A stretch of 64,000 bases of DNA, taken from the NCBI RefSeq assembly GCF_014931275.1, contig NZ_CP063110.1, forward strand, positions 1,472,001 through 1,536,000. The letters run 5' to 3'. Below are positions 17,347 through 27,076 of the stretch, one piece after another. A model generated the notes under the pieces. The model did not search any database and had not been told where the DNA came from. It was given only the letters and a program-made list of their open reading frames with translations. Source of the DNA: Haemophilus parainfluenzae (GTDB lineage: Bacteria; Pseudomonadota; Gammaproteobacteria; Enterobacterales; Pasteurellaceae). Made by a program: the position numbers and the translations under genes. The stretch's first letter is position 1. Every line of letters begins with the position of its first letter.

Positions 17347-19857
17347 ATGACTGAAGATGTAAAAAATGCGGATGCAAATGCACCGAAAAAACTAAGTATT
17401 CAACGCAGAACAAAAACAACTGTAAGCAGTGCTACTGCTGGCGGTAAAGCAAAAGCGGTACAAGTTGAAGTACGTAAAAAACGTACTGTACCAACAGATG
17501 CCGCTAAAAAAGCGGAAGAAGCAGCAAAATTAAAAGCCCAGCAAGAAGCTGAAGCAGCTGAAAAGAAAGCAGCAGAAGAAAAAGCACGTTTAGCTGCTGA
17601 AAAAGCGAAAGCCGAAAAAGCTAAGGCTGAAGCAGAAAAAGCTGCGAAACCAGCACCAAGTGCGGTTGAAAATAAACCTAAATCTGTTGATCCTGAAAAA
17701 GAAAAACGTAAAGCGGAAGAAGCTGAACTTCGTCGTAAAGCGGAAGAACTTGCTCGCCAAAAAGCAGAAGAGCAAGCACGTAAAGCAGCTGAAGACGCTA
17801 AACGTTATGCTGAGTCTGACTCTTTAAGTAATGATAGTTCATCAGAAGATTACACGGATTATAATTTAAGCTCTCGTTATGCTTTAGAAGCAGAAGACGA
17901 AGAAGAACGTCGTAAAGAAAATCGTGGTCGTGGCAAAAATAAAGTGGCTAAAGCGAAAAAAGAACGCGATGACGTGAAAGGCACTAAAAATGAGCGCGAA
18001 TCTAACCGTAAAAATCAAAAAGACGGTAAATTCGGTAAAGGTAAAAATGGTAAGAAAGGTGCTGCATTACAGCAAGCTTTCACAAAACCTGTTCAGGTTG
18101 TGAAACAGGATGTTGTTATTGGTGAAACGATTACCGTTGCAGAATTAGCGAATAAAATGGCAACCAAAGCGACTGAAATCATCAAAGCAATGATGAAGAT
18201 GGGCGAAATGGTAACCATTAACCAAGTGCTTGACCAAGAAACTGCGCAATTAGTGGCTGAAGAATTAGGCCACAAAGTGATTCTTCGCAATGAAAATGAA
18301 CTTGAAGAAGAAGTATTAGGCGATCGCGATGTTAATGCTGAAAAAGTAACTCGTGCACCGGTTGTGACCATTATGGGGCACGTTGACCATGGTAAAACCT
18401 CATTGCTTGACTACATTCGTAAAGCGAAAGTTGCAGCAGGTGAGGCGGGGGGTATTACTCAGCACATTGGTGCGTACCACGTAGAAATGGACGACGGTAA
18501 AATGATTACCTTCTTAGATACCCCGGGACACGCTGCATTTACCTCAATGCGTGCACGTGGTGCGAAAGCAACGGATATCGTCGTACTTGTGGTTGCAGCA
18601 GATGATGGAGTGATGCCTCAAACCATTGAAGCGATTCAACACGCGAAAGCAGCGGGTGCGCCTTTAGTAGTTGCGGTGAACAAAATTGATAAACCAGAAG
18701 CAAACCCAGATCGCGTAGAGCAAGAATTACTTCAACACGAAGTGATTTCTGAGAAATTCGGTGGTGATGTACAATTCGTGCCTGTTTCTGCGAAGAAAGG
18801 TATGGGTATCGATGATTTATTAGATGCTATCTTACTTCAATCAGAAGTACTTGAATTAACGGCTGTAAAAGACGGTATGGCAAGCGGTGTTGTGATTGAA
18901 TCTTACCTTGATAAAGGTCGTGGTCCAGTTGCAACCATTCTTGTTCAATCTGGTACATTACGTAAAGGTGATATCGTACTTTGTGGTTTTGAATATGGCC
19001 GTGTTCGTGCAATGCGCGATGAAAACGGTAAAGAAATCGATGAAGCCGGTCCATCTATTCCTGTTGAGGTGTTAGGTCTTTCTGGCGTACCAGCAGCAGG
19101 TGATGAAGCAACCGTAGTGCGTGATGAGAAAAAAGCACGTGAAGTAGCATTACACCGTCAAGGTAAGTTCCGTGAAGTGAAACTTGCTCGTCAGCAAAAA
19201 GCTAAACTTGAAAATATGTTTAGTAATATGACTGAAGGTGATGTGGCTGAACTGAACATCATTGTGAAAGCGGACGTACAAGGTTCTGTGGAAGCGATTA
19301 TTCAATCGTTACAAGATCTTTCTACTGATGAAGTGAAAGTGAAAGTTGTTGGATCAGGTGTAGGTGGTATTTCTGAAACTGATGCAACCTTAGCTGCAGC
19401 TTCTAATGCGATTATGGTCGGCTTTAACGTACGTGCGGACGCTTCTGCTCGCCGTATTATCGAAGCAGAAAATATTGACCTTCGTTATTACTCTATAATT
19501 TATGAACTATTAAATGATGTGAAAGCTGCAATGAGCGGTATGCTACAACCTGAATTCAAACAAGAAATCATCGGCTTGGCTGAAGTGCGTGATGTGTTCA
19601 AACATCCGAAATTTGGTGCAATCGCAGGTTGTATGGTGACCGAAGGTGTAGTAAAACGTAACAATCCAATCCGTGTATTACGTGATAATGTGGTAATCTT
19701 TGAAGGTGAATTGGAATCTCTCCGTCGCTTTAAAGATGACGTTGCTGAGGTCCGTAATGGTATGGAATGTGGTATCGGCGTTAAAAACTACAATGACGTA
19801 AAAGTCGGCGACCAAATCGAAGTATTTGAAGTCGTTGAAATTAAACGTTCAATCTAA
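17347..19857 (+). CDS. infB: Translation initiation factor IF-2
   Basis: IF-2 is the GTPase that places initiator tRNA on the ribosome, which fits its operon beginning at tRNA-Met. The 836-residue protein has a long Lys/Ala/Glu-rich N-terminal region with coiled-coil character (about 50-160), the IF2 N-domain ([23 protein letters not shown]), the GTPase motifs GHVDHGKT (344-351), DTPGHAAF and NKIDK, and C-terminal domains with [13 protein letters not shown]. An uptake sequence at 17658 encodes SAV in the N-terminal linker. It ends before an uptake-sequence-like inverted-repeat terminator. Confidence 0.98.
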   Translation: MTEDVKNADANAPKKLSIQRRTKTTVSSATAGGKAKAVQVEVRKKRTVPTDAAKKAEEAAKLKAQQEAEAAEKKAAEEKARLAAEKAKAEKAKAEAEKAAKPAPSAVENKPKSVDPEKEKRKAEEAELRRKAEELARQKAEEQARKAAEDAKRYAESDSLSNDSSSEDYTDYNLSSRYALEAEDEEERRKENRGRGKNKVAKAKKERDDVKGTKNERESNRKNQKDGKFGKGKNGKKGAALQQAFTKPVQVVKQDVVIGETITVAELANKMATKATEIIKAMMKMGEMVTINQVLDQETAQLVAEELGHKVILRNENELEEEVLGDRDVNAEKVTRAPVVTIMGHVDHGKTSLLDYIRKAKVAAGEAGGITQHIGAYHVEMDDGKMITFLDTPGHAAFTSMRARGAKATDIVVLVVAADDGVMPQTIEAIQHAKAAGAPLVVAVNKIDKPEANPDRVEQELLQHEVISEKFGGDVQFVPVSAKKGMGIDDLLDAILLQSEVLELTAVKDGMASGVVIESYLDKGRGPVATILVQSGTLRKGDIVLCGFEYGRVRAMRDENGKEIDEAGPSIPVEVLGLSGVPAAGDEATVVRDEKKAREVALHRQGKFREVKLARQQKAKLENMFSNMTEGDVAELNIIVKADVQGSVEAIIQSLQDLSTDEVKVKVVGSGVGGISETDATLAAASNAIMVGFNVRADASARRIIEAENIDLRYYSIIYELLNDVKAAMSGMLQPEFKQEIIGLAEVRDVFKHPKFGAIAGCMVTEGVVKRNNPIRVLRDNVVIFEGELESLRRFKDDVAEVRNGMECGIGVKNYNDVKVGDQIEVFEVVEIKRSI

Positions 19858-19865
19858 TCGATAAA

Positions 19866-19904
19866 AAGAGCGGTCAAAATTCAACGTATTTTTGACCGCT
19901 TTTG
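19866..19904 (+). terminator. Terminator after infB built from degenerate uptake sequences
   Basis: AGCGGTCAAAA (19869-19879) pairs with TTTTGACCGCT (19890-19900), followed by TTTG. The stem is a degenerate uptake sequence (AAGAGCGGT rather than AAGTGCGGT) and its complement. Confidence 0.8.
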
Positions 19905-19919
19905 TCATTGGAGCTAAAA

Positions 19920-20195
19920 ATGGAATCAATGTTTGGTTGGGCGGCTATCAATGCTATTTTGGTTGCTTATGGGTTTGGGCAGAAGAAATGGAAATTTTTA
20001 ATTATCCCAATCGCTGTAAAACTTTGTTTTTGGATTGCAAGCATTTATCATGCCCAGTCATCCTATGAAGAACATGGTGCAGACTGGAGTCTAGTTGTTG
20101 TAGTGATGGATGTCATAATGAATGTTATTGCAGTACTCATTGGCGTGGGGATAGGTTTTTTTCTTCGCCGAAATAAAACCAAATCAGAGAAATAA
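19920..20195 (+). CDS. Small membrane protein, unknown
   Basis: The 91-residue product has about three hydrophobic segments (residues 5-17, 24-40 and 61-82) and a basic tail RRNKTKSEK. I start at ATG 19920 because TTGGAG lies at 19908-19913; an earlier start at 19902 would fall in the terminator. It lies between infB and rbfA, a place where many gammaproteobacteria have no gene. No family was recognised. The infB terminator directly upstream suggests low-level or separate expression. Confidence 0.65.
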   Translation: MESMFGWAAINAILVAYGFGQKKWKFLIIPIAVKLCFWIASIYHAQSSYEEHGADWSLVVVVMDVIMNVIAVLIGVGIGFFLRRNKTKSEK

Positions 20196-20244
20196 TTTGT
20201 AACCTAATCAATGTAGGTAACATTTACTTAGTAAGGGAAATATT

Positions 20245-20631
20245 ATGGCAAGAGAATTTAAACGCAGCGATCGTGTTGCACAAGAATTACAAAAAGAAAT
20301 CGCCATCATTTTACAACGAGAAGTAAAAGATCCCCGTATTGGCATGGTAACCGTGTCAGATGTGGAAGTATCAAGCGATTTAGCTTATGCAAAAGTGTTT
20401 GTCACATTTTTGTTTGATCATGATGAAGTGGCGATTGCACAAGGCATGAAAGGGTTAGAAAAAGCAGCACCTTATATTCGTTCATTAGTAGGTAAAGCAA
20501 TGCGTTTACGCATTGTGCCAGAAATTCGTTTCTTCTACGATCAATCCTTAGTTGAAGGGATGCGTATGTCTAATTTAGTAACAAACGTAGTACGTGAAGA
20601 CGAAAAAAAACACGTTGAGGAAAATGACTAA
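20245..20631 (+). CDS. rbfA: 30S ribosome-binding factor RbfA
   Basis: RbfA binds immature 30S subunits and helps process the 16S rRNA 5' end, especially in the cold. The 128-residue protein has the KH-type fold with the family segments [47 protein letters not shown] (as [15 protein letters not shown]), and [23 protein letters not shown] precedes the ATG. The stop overlaps the truB start by one base (TAATG at 20629-20633), the usual rbfA-truB coupling. Confidence 0.97.
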   Translation: MAREFKRSDRVAQELQKEIAIILQREVKDPRIGMVTVSDVEVSSDLAYAKVFVTFLFDHDEVAIAQGMKGLEKAAPYIRSLVGKAMRLRIVPEIRFFYDQSLVEGMRMSNLVTNVVREDEKKHVEEND

Positions 20632-21554
20632 TGTCGAGACCTCGCAAGCGTGGGCGTGATATTGATGGTGTATTTTTATTAGATAAGCCACAAGGCATGT
20701 CATCGAATGACATTATGCAAAAAGTGAAACGCGTATTCCAAGCGAATAAAGCAGGGCATACCGGTGCGCTTGATCCATTAGCAACCGGTATGCTGCCTAT
20801 TTGTTTAGGTGAAGCCACAAAGTTTTCACAGTTTTTGTTAGATGCAGATAAACGTTATGTGGTTACAGCAAAATTAGGTGAACGTACAGATACCTCTGAT
20901 GCAGAAGGGCAAGTGGTCGAAACTCGCCCAGTCAATGTGGAAACATCACAAATTTTAACCACACTTGAACAATTCCGTGGTGACATTTTGCAAGTGCCGA
21001 CCATGTTTTCTGCATTAAAGCACAATGGGAAACCGTTGTATGAGTATGCTCGCGCAGGCATTACAATAGAACGTGAAGCACGTCCTATCACGATTTTTGA
21101 GCTAAACTTTATTGAGTATCAAACACCTTTTCTAACCCTGGAAGTGCATTGCTCGAAAGGAACTTACATTCGTACATTAGTGGATGATTTAGGTGAAGTG
21201 TTAGCTTGTGGTGCTCATGTGACAGTGTTACGTCGAACTGCTGTTGCGGATTATCCAACAGAAAAGATGATGACATGGGATGCATTGCAGGCGCTTGCAG
21301 AGCAAGGCGATCTTGCACAAGTTGATCAACATCTTTTACCGACAGATACAGCGGTCAGTAAATTACCTGCATTACAGCTAAATGCCGAGCAAAGTAAAGG
21401 TATTGGCTTTGGACAACGAGTCAAATTTGCTAATGAAGCCAAATTACATGGTCAAGTGCGGTTGTTTTCTGACAAGAATATCTTTTTGGGCGTGGCACTT
21501 ATCGATGATAACAATGTAATTCGTCCGCAACGTTTGATTACACAATCTCTCTAA
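20631..21554 (+). CDS. truB: tRNA pseudouridine(55) synthase
   Basis: TruB converts U55 to pseudouridine in the T loop of nearly all tRNAs. The 307-residue protein has the catalytic motif [12 protein letters not shown] with D48, preceded by [14 protein letters not shown], and [14 protein letters not shown] further on; a C-terminal PUA-like region follows. Length matches the family. Its start overlaps the rbfA stop codon. Confidence 0.97.
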   Translation: MSRPRKRGRDIDGVFLLDKPQGMSSNDIMQKVKRVFQANKAGHTGALDPLATGMLPICLGEATKFSQFLLDADKRYVVTAKLGERTDTSDAEGQVVETRPVNVETSQILTTLEQFRGDILQVPTMFSALKHNGKPLYEYARAGITIEREARPITIFELNFIEYQTPFLTLEVHCSKGTYIRTLVDDLGEVLACGAHVTVLRRTAVADYPTEKMMTWDALQALAEQGDLAQVDQHLLPTDTAVSKLPALQLNAEQSKGIGFGQRVKFANEAKLHGQVRLFSDKNIFLGVALIDDNNVIRPQRLITQSL

Positions 21555-21591
21555 CTATTTGCCTTTCTTTTTTAATTCCAGTAATCTCACC

Positions 21592-21632
21592 TGTAACCTT
21601 TTAATTGCAATTTATGTAAATAAGATATTACA
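21592..21632 (+). promoter_or_regulatory. Two TyrR-like boxes upstream of tyrA
   Basis: The TyrR consensus is TGTAAA-N6-TTTACA. TGTAAC-N6-ATTGCA is at 21592-21609 (weak box) and TGTAAA-N6-ATTACA at 21615-21632 (strong box, one mismatch). The two are offset by 23 bp, the spacing typical of cooperating TyrR boxes. The second touches the Shine-Dalgarno sequence (AGGTGA from 21632), so binding would block expression. This implies tyrosine repression of tyrA. Confidence 0.75.
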
Positions 21633-21640
21633 GGTGAATT

Positions 21641-22765
21641 ATGGATGCCCTTAATCATTTACGTCAGGAAATTGATGCGCTCGATCGTGAACTGATTCAA
21701 CTTTTTGCTAAACGCCTCGAATTGGTGACCCGAGTCGGCGAAGTAAAGCACGAAAAAGGTTTGCCGATTTATGCACCAGATCGTGAATTAGCCATGTTAC
21801 AAGCACGCCGAGAAGAAGCGGCGAAAGCGGGAATCTCTCCACAACTTATTGAAGATGTGCTACGTCGTTTCATGCGTGAGTCTTACTCCAATGAAAATCA
21901 ATTTGGTTTTAAAACCCTGAATCCAGCCATTAACAAAATTGTTATCGTCGGTGGTTACGGAAAAATGGGGCAGTTATTTGCCCGCTATTTGCGTGCTTCG
22001 GGTTATCCTATTTCTATTTTAGACCGCAATGATTGGGATGTGGCAGAACGCATTTTAACGAATGCGGATGTTGTTATTGTCTCAGTGCCGATTGATCACA
22101 CGTTAGAAACAATAGAACGTTTAAAACCTTATTTAACGGAAAATATGCTATTGTCGGATCTCACCTCCGTGAAACGAGCCCCCTTGGCTAAAATGTTAGA
22201 CGTGCATAAAGGGGCAGTGGTTGGGCTGCATCCAATGTTTGGTCCCGATATTGCGAGCATGGCAAAACAAGTGGTTGTTCGTTGTGATGGGCGCTTTAGT
22301 GAACGTTATGAATGGTTGTTAGAGCAAATTCAAATCTGGGGTGCCAAAATTTACCAAATTGATGCAGTTGAGCATGATCACAATATGACGTACATTCAAG
22401 CATTACGTCACTTTTCTACTTTTGCGAATGGTCTGCATCTTTCTAAACAGCCTGTCAATTTAAGCAATTTATTGGCATTATCTTCCCCGATTTATCGTTT
22501 GGAATTAGCCATGATTGGTCGTCTATTTGCCCAAGATGCAGCACTTTATGCCGATATTATTATGGATAAGCCAGAAAATTTAGACGTGATTGAAACCTTG
22601 AAGCAAACGTATGAAGAAGCGTTACAATTTTTTGAAAAAGGCGATCGCCAAGGGTTTATTGATGCTTTCCATCAGGTGAGAGAATGGTTTGGGGAATATT
22701 CCGAACAATTCTTGCAGGAAAGTCGTCAGTTATTACAACAAGCTCATGATTTACGACATGTATAA
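21641..22765 (+). CDS. tyrA: Bifunctional chorismate mutase/prephenate dehydrogenase (T-protein)
   Basis: TyrA turns chorismate into prephenate and then 4-hydroxyphenylpyruvate for tyrosine synthesis. The 374-residue protein has an N-terminal AroQ-type mutase domain (1 to about 85: [21 protein letters not shown]28-region and [11 protein letters not shown]) and a NAD-binding dehydrogenase domain with GGYGKMG at 104-110, VSVPIDHT and GLHPMFGP. Length equals that of E. coli TyrA. The promoter carries paired TyrR-like boxes. An inverted pair of uptake sequences terminates it. Confidence 0.97.
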   Translation: MDALNHLRQEIDALDRELIQLFAKRLELVTRVGEVKHEKGLPIYAPDRELAMLQARREEAAKAGISPQLIEDVLRRFMRESYSNENQFGFKTLNPAINKIVIVGGYGKMGQLFARYLRASGYPISILDRNDWDVAERILTNADVVIVSVPIDHTLETIERLKPYLTENMLLSDLTSVKRAPLAKMLDVHKGAVVGLHPMFGPDIASMAKQVVVRCDGRFSERYEWLLEQIQIWGAKIYQIDAVEHDHNMTYIQALRHFSTFANGLHLSKQPVNLSNLLALSSPIYRLELAMIGRLFAQDAALYADIIMDKPENLDVIETLKQTYEEALQFFEKGDRQGFIDAFHQVREWFGEYSEQFLQESRQLLQQAHDLRHV

Positions 22766-22768
22766 AAT

Positions 22769-22800
22769 AAAAGTGCGGTTGATTTTCACCGCACTTTTGT
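22769..22800. terminator. Bidirectional terminator made of an inverted uptake-sequence pair
   Basis: AAAAGTGCGGT (22769-22779) and ACCGCACTTTT (22788-22798) are perfect complements containing two exact uptake sequences. It separates tyrA from the converging queF gene. Confidence 0.88.
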
Positions 22801-22808
22801 ATTGTGAT

Positions 22809-23648
22809 TTATTGTCTTGCCAAGCGTAAATTCTGCGGAATTTCCTCAAAGTTAGAACGGAATGGATTAATATCCAATCCACCACGGCGCGTATAACGCG
22901 CATAGACGGTGAGTTTTTCTGGTTTGGCGTAATGCATCAAGTCACAGAAAATACGCTCGACACATTGCTCGTGAAACTCATTATGTTGACGGAAAGACAC
23001 AATGTAGCGGAGAAGTTTTTCGCGATCTATTTGTTTGCCCACATAATGAATTTGCACAGTTCCCCAATCCGGCTGACTGGTGATAAGACAATTGGATTTT
23101 AATAAATGGCTTACTAAGGTTTCCTCCACCACGTTATCGGACGTACAATTTTGCAAAATGTTTGCATTAAATTCGTAGCTGTGGATTTCGATATCCTGAT
23201 CATCAATGCAATCGCCCGTTAACGTATCAATACTTTGTCCTTGATAGTGGGACAATGGATGTAAACGTACTTTGACCTCGCCTTGAGCACAAGCACTTAG
23301 GTCTTCACGCATCGTGCGTTCTACGCTAGCAAAATCAGCAAATTGACTTTGGTTAAAGCTGTTTAAATAGAGTTTAAAGCTTTTTGATTCAATTAAATTT
23401 TCACTGCGATAATCAATTTCCACATTAGCAATGGCGACTTGCGGTAAACCTTTTGGATTTAACCAAGAAATTTCATAGGCTGTCCAAATATCAGCGCCTT
23501 GGGTAAATGGCTGCTGTTCGGTTATGCCTAAGCCATCACGATTGAGTTTTCGAGGCACGGGTTGTAATAAAGTGCGGTCATAATTCGCAGCATATTCTGT
23601 TGCTTGACCGAGTTTTAAGGATTGAAGGCTTTTATCTTGATAGTTCAT
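22809..23648 (-). CDS. queF: NADPH-dependent 7-cyano-7-deazaguanine reductase
   Basis: QueF reduces preQ0 to preQ1 in queuosine biosynthesis for tRNA. The 279-residue protein is the long, bimodular type. It contains the NADPH-binding motif [11 protein letters not shown] (87-97), the thioimide-forming cysteine C187 in [12 protein letters not shown] and the acid D194, spaced as in E. coli (C190 and D197). It is the last gene of the minus-strand run that begins with the nuclease gene, 24 bases behind the DUF2310 gene. Confidence 0.96.
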   Translation of the reverse strand: MNYQDKSLQSLKLGQATEYAANYDRTLLQPVPRKLNRDGLGITEQQPFTQGADIWTAYEISWLNPKGLPQVAIANVEIDYRSENLIESKSFKLYLNSFNQSQFADFASVERTMREDLSACAQGEVKVRLHPLSHYQGQSIDTLTGDCIDDQDIEIHSYEFNANILQNCTSDNVVEETLVSHLLKSNCLITSQPDWGTVQIHYVGKQIDREKLLRYIVSFRQHNEFHEQCVERIFCDLMHYAKPEKLTVYARYTRRGGLDINPFRSNFEEIPQNLRLARQ

Positions 23649-23672
23649 GTGTTTTCCTAAATGACGAAAGCG

Positions 23673-24458
23673 TTATAAAAAATTCCACGACACATTCGAT
23701 ACTAATCGACATGGGTCGCATTTAAAGTAAATTACATCAAATAGTGGCGCGTCTAATACCCAATCGCCACCACATTGTGGGCAACAGCGTTGCTGTTCTG
23801 ACTCTAAAGAATGGCCTCCGACACGGTATAAATAATAATAGGTCGGTATGCCGTTTTCTTTTTCGATTTCAGCAGCAAGGTAGCGTCCATGTTTGCTGAG
23901 CGTGCTATTAACCTCGGAGATTTCATTTAATGCTTCTTTTTCTAAAGCCGAACCATTCATTTGCAACTGATCGCAGGCCTGCCAATTTTCCTGCCATTTA
24001 ATTAAATCTTGGCTTAAGTGCGGTTGATTTTTTAGCTGTTTATAGAGCGGAATTGGGGAGAAATCATCCCCGCTATGTAATGGCGAGCAAGATTGTAAAT
24101 GCGTGGTGTAGAGCATCTGCCATGCAGGTCGGCTACATTCAGCTGTACTGTCAGCATTTAAATCATCGGCAATAATTTGAAAACCCTGAAAAGTTAGACC
24201 GCACTTTTCAGCATTTTCCATCGCCAGATTCACAGTTTGGTTATTGTTCTCGGGCAAAAGGCTATCTTGCTCAGGACAAATAATGCGCATTGCAAAACCT
24301 TGTTCGCTGTCTTCCTCCATCAAATAAAGCGGGATTTCACGGCCGATAATTTGTCCGTTATAACGCCATTGGTCGATGACGGCATTGAGCAAACGGCTTT
24401 GTTGCCCAATATCATTTTCTAAGGCGGTCAATTTAAAAAAAGGTTCGATCAGATACAT
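23673..24458 (-). CDS. DUF2310-type zinc-ribbon protein, function unknown
   Basis: The 261-residue protein ends in a zinc ribbon with CPQCGG and CDPC near its C-terminus, followed by RLVSNVSWNFL. The preceding 200 residues match what I remember of the Pasteurellaceae DUF2310 group, described as possible nucleic-acid-binding proteins, but no reaction is known. It starts two bases after csdE and precedes queF, so it is co-translated with sulfur-transfer and tRNA-modification genes; a tRNA or sulfur-related role is a guess from context. An uptake sequence in each orientation lies inside. Confidence 0.7.
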   Translation of the reverse strand: MYLIEPFFKLTALENDIGQQSRLLNAVIDQWRYNGQIIGREIPLYLMEEDSEQGFAMRIICPEQDSLLPENNNQTVNLAMENAEKCGLTFQGFQIIADDLNADSTAECSRPAWQMLYTTHLQSCSPLHSGDDFSPIPLYKQLKNQPHLSQDLIKWQENWQACDQLQMNGSALEKEALNEISEVNSTLSKHGRYLAAEIEKENGIPTYYYLYRVGGHSLESEQQRCCPQCGGDWVLDAPLFDVIYFKCDPCRLVSNVSWNFL

Positions 24459-24460
24459 AA

Positions 24461-24835
24461 TTACAGATTGTGTAAGATTTCTTCGATTTGTTTTAAACCG
24501 TTTAAGCGGGTTTCACTTAAGCGAGAGGCAATACCAAGCTTATCAAAAAATTGGCGAATATTAAATTGTTGTAATTGCTCTCGAGTTTTACCGTTGATGT
24601 GTTGTAACAACAACCATAACAAACCATTCATAATGCGCGCTTCGCTGTAAGCTTGAAATTGAAACGTACCATCATGTTGTGGAATAGCCTTAAACCAAAG
24701 TCCCGCTTCACAGCCTTGAATTGATCGCATTTGAGCCAATTCATCTGGAGAAGGAGGAGGAAGATGTTTACCGGCTTGAATAATGAAACGGTAACGATCT
24801 TCCCAATTTTTTGCCTGTTTAATGTTTTCTAGCAT
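24461..24835 (-). CDS. csdE: SufE/CsdE-family sulfur acceptor
   Basis: CsdE accepts persulfide sulfur from the cysteine desulfurase CsdA. The 124-residue protein has the acceptor cysteine C42 in IQGCEAGLWF and the SufE-fold segment EARIMNGLLWLLLQHINGK. It is somewhat shorter at the N-terminus than E. coli CsdE. Its start overlaps the end of csdA by seven bases, confirming the pair. SufE itself is the closest alternative, but the CsdA partner argues for CsdE. Confidence 0.9.
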   Translation of the reverse strand: MLENIKQAKNWEDRYRFIIQAGKHLPPPSPDELAQMRSIQGCEAGLWFKAIPQHDGTFQFQAYSEARIMNGLLWLLLQHINGKTREQLQQFNIRQFFDKLGIASRLSETRLNGLKQIEEILHNL

Positions 24836-26031
24836 GTTAATAACTCTAGGGATTTATCTAATGCCGCAAAAAAAGTGTCTACATCTTGCGGGCTATTGTA
24901 AGGCGCAAAAGAAAGTCGTAATGTGGTGCGCTCGCCAAGACGGGCTAAGTAAGGTTGGGCGCAATGCTCACCAACGCGCAATGCAATTTTTTGTTCACTT
25001 AAAAGGGTAGCAAGATCGGATGCTGCAATACCATCAAAAACAAAACATACAACAGAACTCGGCTGAGGTGAATTGAATAAACGACAATTCGGATAGTTTT
25101 TTAACCGCACTTTACTTTGTTCAGCAAGTTCAACGGCATGCGCTTCGGCTGCCTGAAAATCCCATTTTTTGAGCCAATCTAGCACTGCACCAAAGCCAAT
25201 CACGCCAGCAATATTCGGTGTGCCCGCCTCTAATCGATAAGGCAAATCAGCAAAGGTAATACATTCATGGGAGACGCGCTCAATCATTTTTCCACCGTAA
25301 AAAAGCGGTTGTAGCAGGGAAAGTGAGCTTAATTTTCCGCATAATACACCAATGCCGTTAGGTCCATAATTTTTGTGCGCAGAAAAGGCGATAAAGTCCG
25401 CATCTAATGCCTGTAAATCAATTTGTATATGGCTAATAGCCTGAGCCGCATCGACTAAAACGAGCGCATTGCTATGTTGACGGATTAGTCGAATTAAATG
25501 CTGGATATGTTGTTCCGTTCCTGTTACGTTGGAAACAAAATTGAGCGCCACTAATTTGGTTTTCTCATTTAAGGCTGCAATTAAGGCATTTTCATCAATT
25601 AGCCAATTATCCAAAATAGGCAACACTTGAATTTTTGCCCCACATTTTTTCGCTGTCTCATGCCACGTAACAAAATTAGCATGATGGTCTGCTTGGCTAA
25701 TTAGAATCTCGTCATTTGCATGCAAAGAGGGGAGTAAACCGTTGGCAACCAAATTAATGCCATGCGTTGTTCCGGAAGTCCAAATTACGGCTTTTTCATC
25801 TTCTGCATTAATTAAGGTTTTGACTAAGTGACGGGCATTTTCATATTGTGCTGTTTGTGTGGCTTCGTACTGACTACGATGCACAGAGCCTGCCGATTGA
25901 TAAAAAGTACTCGTTGCATCAATTAATGCTTGAGGTTTTAGTGCTGTCGCCGCATTATCCAAATAAACTACAGCATTTGGCGATTTAAAATAAGGAAATT
26001 CATTTTTAAATGATTGATAATCAAAAGCCAT
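24829..26031 (-). CDS. csdA: Cysteine desulfurase CsdA (SufS-like, class V aminotransferase fold)
   Basis: CsdA releases sulfur from cysteine with pyridoxal phosphate and passes it to CsdE. The 400-residue protein has the PLP lysine K220 in AFSAHKNYGPNGIGVL, the cofactor-contact DNAAT near residue 25, and the catalytic cysteine C357 in RVGEHCAQP. I start at the codon ending at 26031 because GGAGG lies five bases upstream; longer readings run through the nuclease gene, whose end overlaps this start by 11 bases. The group II type of desulfurase fits the C357 surroundings. Confidence 0.94.
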   Translation of the reverse strand: MAFDYQSFKNEFPYFKSPNAVVYLDNAATALKPQALIDATSTFYQSAGSVHRSQYEATQTAQYENARHLVKTLINAEDEKAVIWTSGTTHGINLVANGLLPSLHANDEILISQADHHANFVTWHETAKKCGAKIQVLPILDNWLIDENALIAALNEKTKLVALNFVSNVTGTEQHIQHLIRLIRQHSNALVLVDAAQAISHIQIDLQALDADFIAFSAHKNYGPNGIGVLCGKLSSLSLLQPLFYGGKMIERVSHECITFADLPYRLEAGTPNIAGVIGFGAVLDWLKKWDFQAAEAHAVELAEQSKVRLKNYPNCRLFNSPQPSSVVCFVFDGIAASDLATLLSEQKIALRVGEHCAQPYLARLGERTTLRLSFAPYNSPQDVDTFFAALDKSLELLTC

Positions 26032-26539
26032 GTTGACCTCCATGTTTACCTGCTTTGTTCTGTTTGCGCCATTCATAAGGGGCGGTAGGGTTAGGATCAC
26101 GCCATAAGCCAATTTTTTGTTGTTGGGCAAAATCTTGAGCTTGAAAGTAGAGTGGATTTTTAGCATATTGCGGATAAACCCACGCCATACCGTTTTTTAC
26201 CATTTCTAAGTTGATGTTTTGTTCTTGCAGATAAACCGTTGCCAAAATACGTTGGTAACGATCGTAACCAGAAACGGACAACGTCACATTTTGTTTGAAA
26301 ACCAGCTGGGAAAGATATTGTTTAGCTTTCTTTCCAAATGGTTGACCTTTTTCAGGGGCATCAATTTCTTGTAATCGCACTTTGAGTTGTTTTTTAGTGG
26401 GTAAGAGGCAAGTTAAGGTATCACCATCACTTACCCCAACAACCCAGCACGCCATTTGGCGTTCAGCCGCCGATATTGAAAATGGCGTCCAAAGTGCGGT
26501 TAAAATTAGGGTAAAAAATAAGAAGAATTTTCTAATCAT
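26021..26539 (-). CDS. Secreted thermonuclease-like (SNase-fold) nuclease
   Basis: The 172-residue product has an N-terminal signal peptide (MIRKFFLFFTLI to SAA) and a staphylococcal-nuclease OB fold: SDGDTLTCLL, KVRLQEIDAPEKGQPFG (catalytic arginine and acid region), SGYDRYQRILATVYL and NLEMVKNGMAWVYPQY. H. influenzae has a similar gene next to csdA. It should hydrolyse DNA or RNA in the periplasm or outside the cell; a role in natural transformation or nutrient use is conjecture. Start chosen at the MIRKFF methionine; an upstream start adds 20 residues without a signal character. Confidence 0.88.
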   Translation of the reverse strand: MIRKFFLFFTLILTALWTPFSISAAERQMACWVVGVSDGDTLTCLLPTKKQLKVRLQEIDAPEKGQPFGKKAKQYLSQLVFKQNVTLSVSGYDRYQRILATVYLQEQNINLEMVKNGMAWVYPQYAKNPLYFQAQDFAQQQKIGLWRDPNPTAPYEWRKQNKAGKHGGQHGF

Positions 26540-26614
26540 TTGGAATTTCTTTGATCTACATCGCAAAATTTCGCTAAAATGGATGGGTAATTTTAACAAA
26601 AAAGCGTAAAATAA

Positions 26615-26634
26615 TTTTTAATTATTATTAAAAA
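26615..26634. promoter_or_regulatory. Palindrome between divergent nuclease and yohJ genes
   Basis: TTTTTAAT and ATTAAAAA form an 8-bp inverted repeat with a four-base spacer (26615-26634), 17 bases before the yohJ start. It could be an operator, but the region is so AT-rich that chance is possible. Confidence 0.3.
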
Positions 26635-26650
26635 AGTTGATAGAGGAAAT

Positions 26651-27067
26651 ATGTTACTCCAAAAAGGCGTTCAACTCGCTCGTTCGCTCATCATTTTATA
26701 CATTATGTTACTACTCGGCAATTTGATTTCTCACTACATTCCAGTGGGGATTCCAGGCAGTATTTGGGGATTATTGTTACTTTTTTTAGGTTTAACAACC
26801 CATGTGATTCATCTGGAATGGATTTATTTCGGTTCTAGCTTACTGATTCGCTACATGGCCGTGCTTTTTGTACCGGTGAGCGTGGGCATTATCAAATATT
26901 ATGATTTACTCGTGGCTCAGTGGAAAGTTTTACTTATTCCTAATATTCTCAGTACCGTTCTGACACTTTTAGTTATTGCATTTATAGGAAACTATTTATT
27001 TTATAAACAATCCTTTACCCATAAACGTAAAAAAGTATTGGAAAGACGCAATCTTCAAGCTGACTAA
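26651..27067 (+). CDS. yohJ: CidA/LrgA-family membrane protein (YohJ)
   Basis: The 138-residue protein has four hydrophobic segments and the family signature [14 protein letters not shown] followed by [16 protein letters not shown], closely matching remembered E. coli YohJ. This holin-like family works with LrgB/YohK; proposed roles are control of murein hydrolase export or transport of small carboxylates such as pyruvate. AGAGGAAAT precedes the ATG. yohK follows after nine bases. Confidence 0.92.
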   Translation: MLLQKGVQLARSLIILYIMLLLGNLISHYIPVGIPGSIWGLLLLFLGLTTHVIHLEWIYFGSSLLIRYMAVLFVPVSVGIIKYYDLLVAQWKVLLIPNILSTVLTLLVIAFIGNYLFYKQSFTHKRKKVLERRNLQAD

Positions 27068-27076
27068 GGTTTTATT

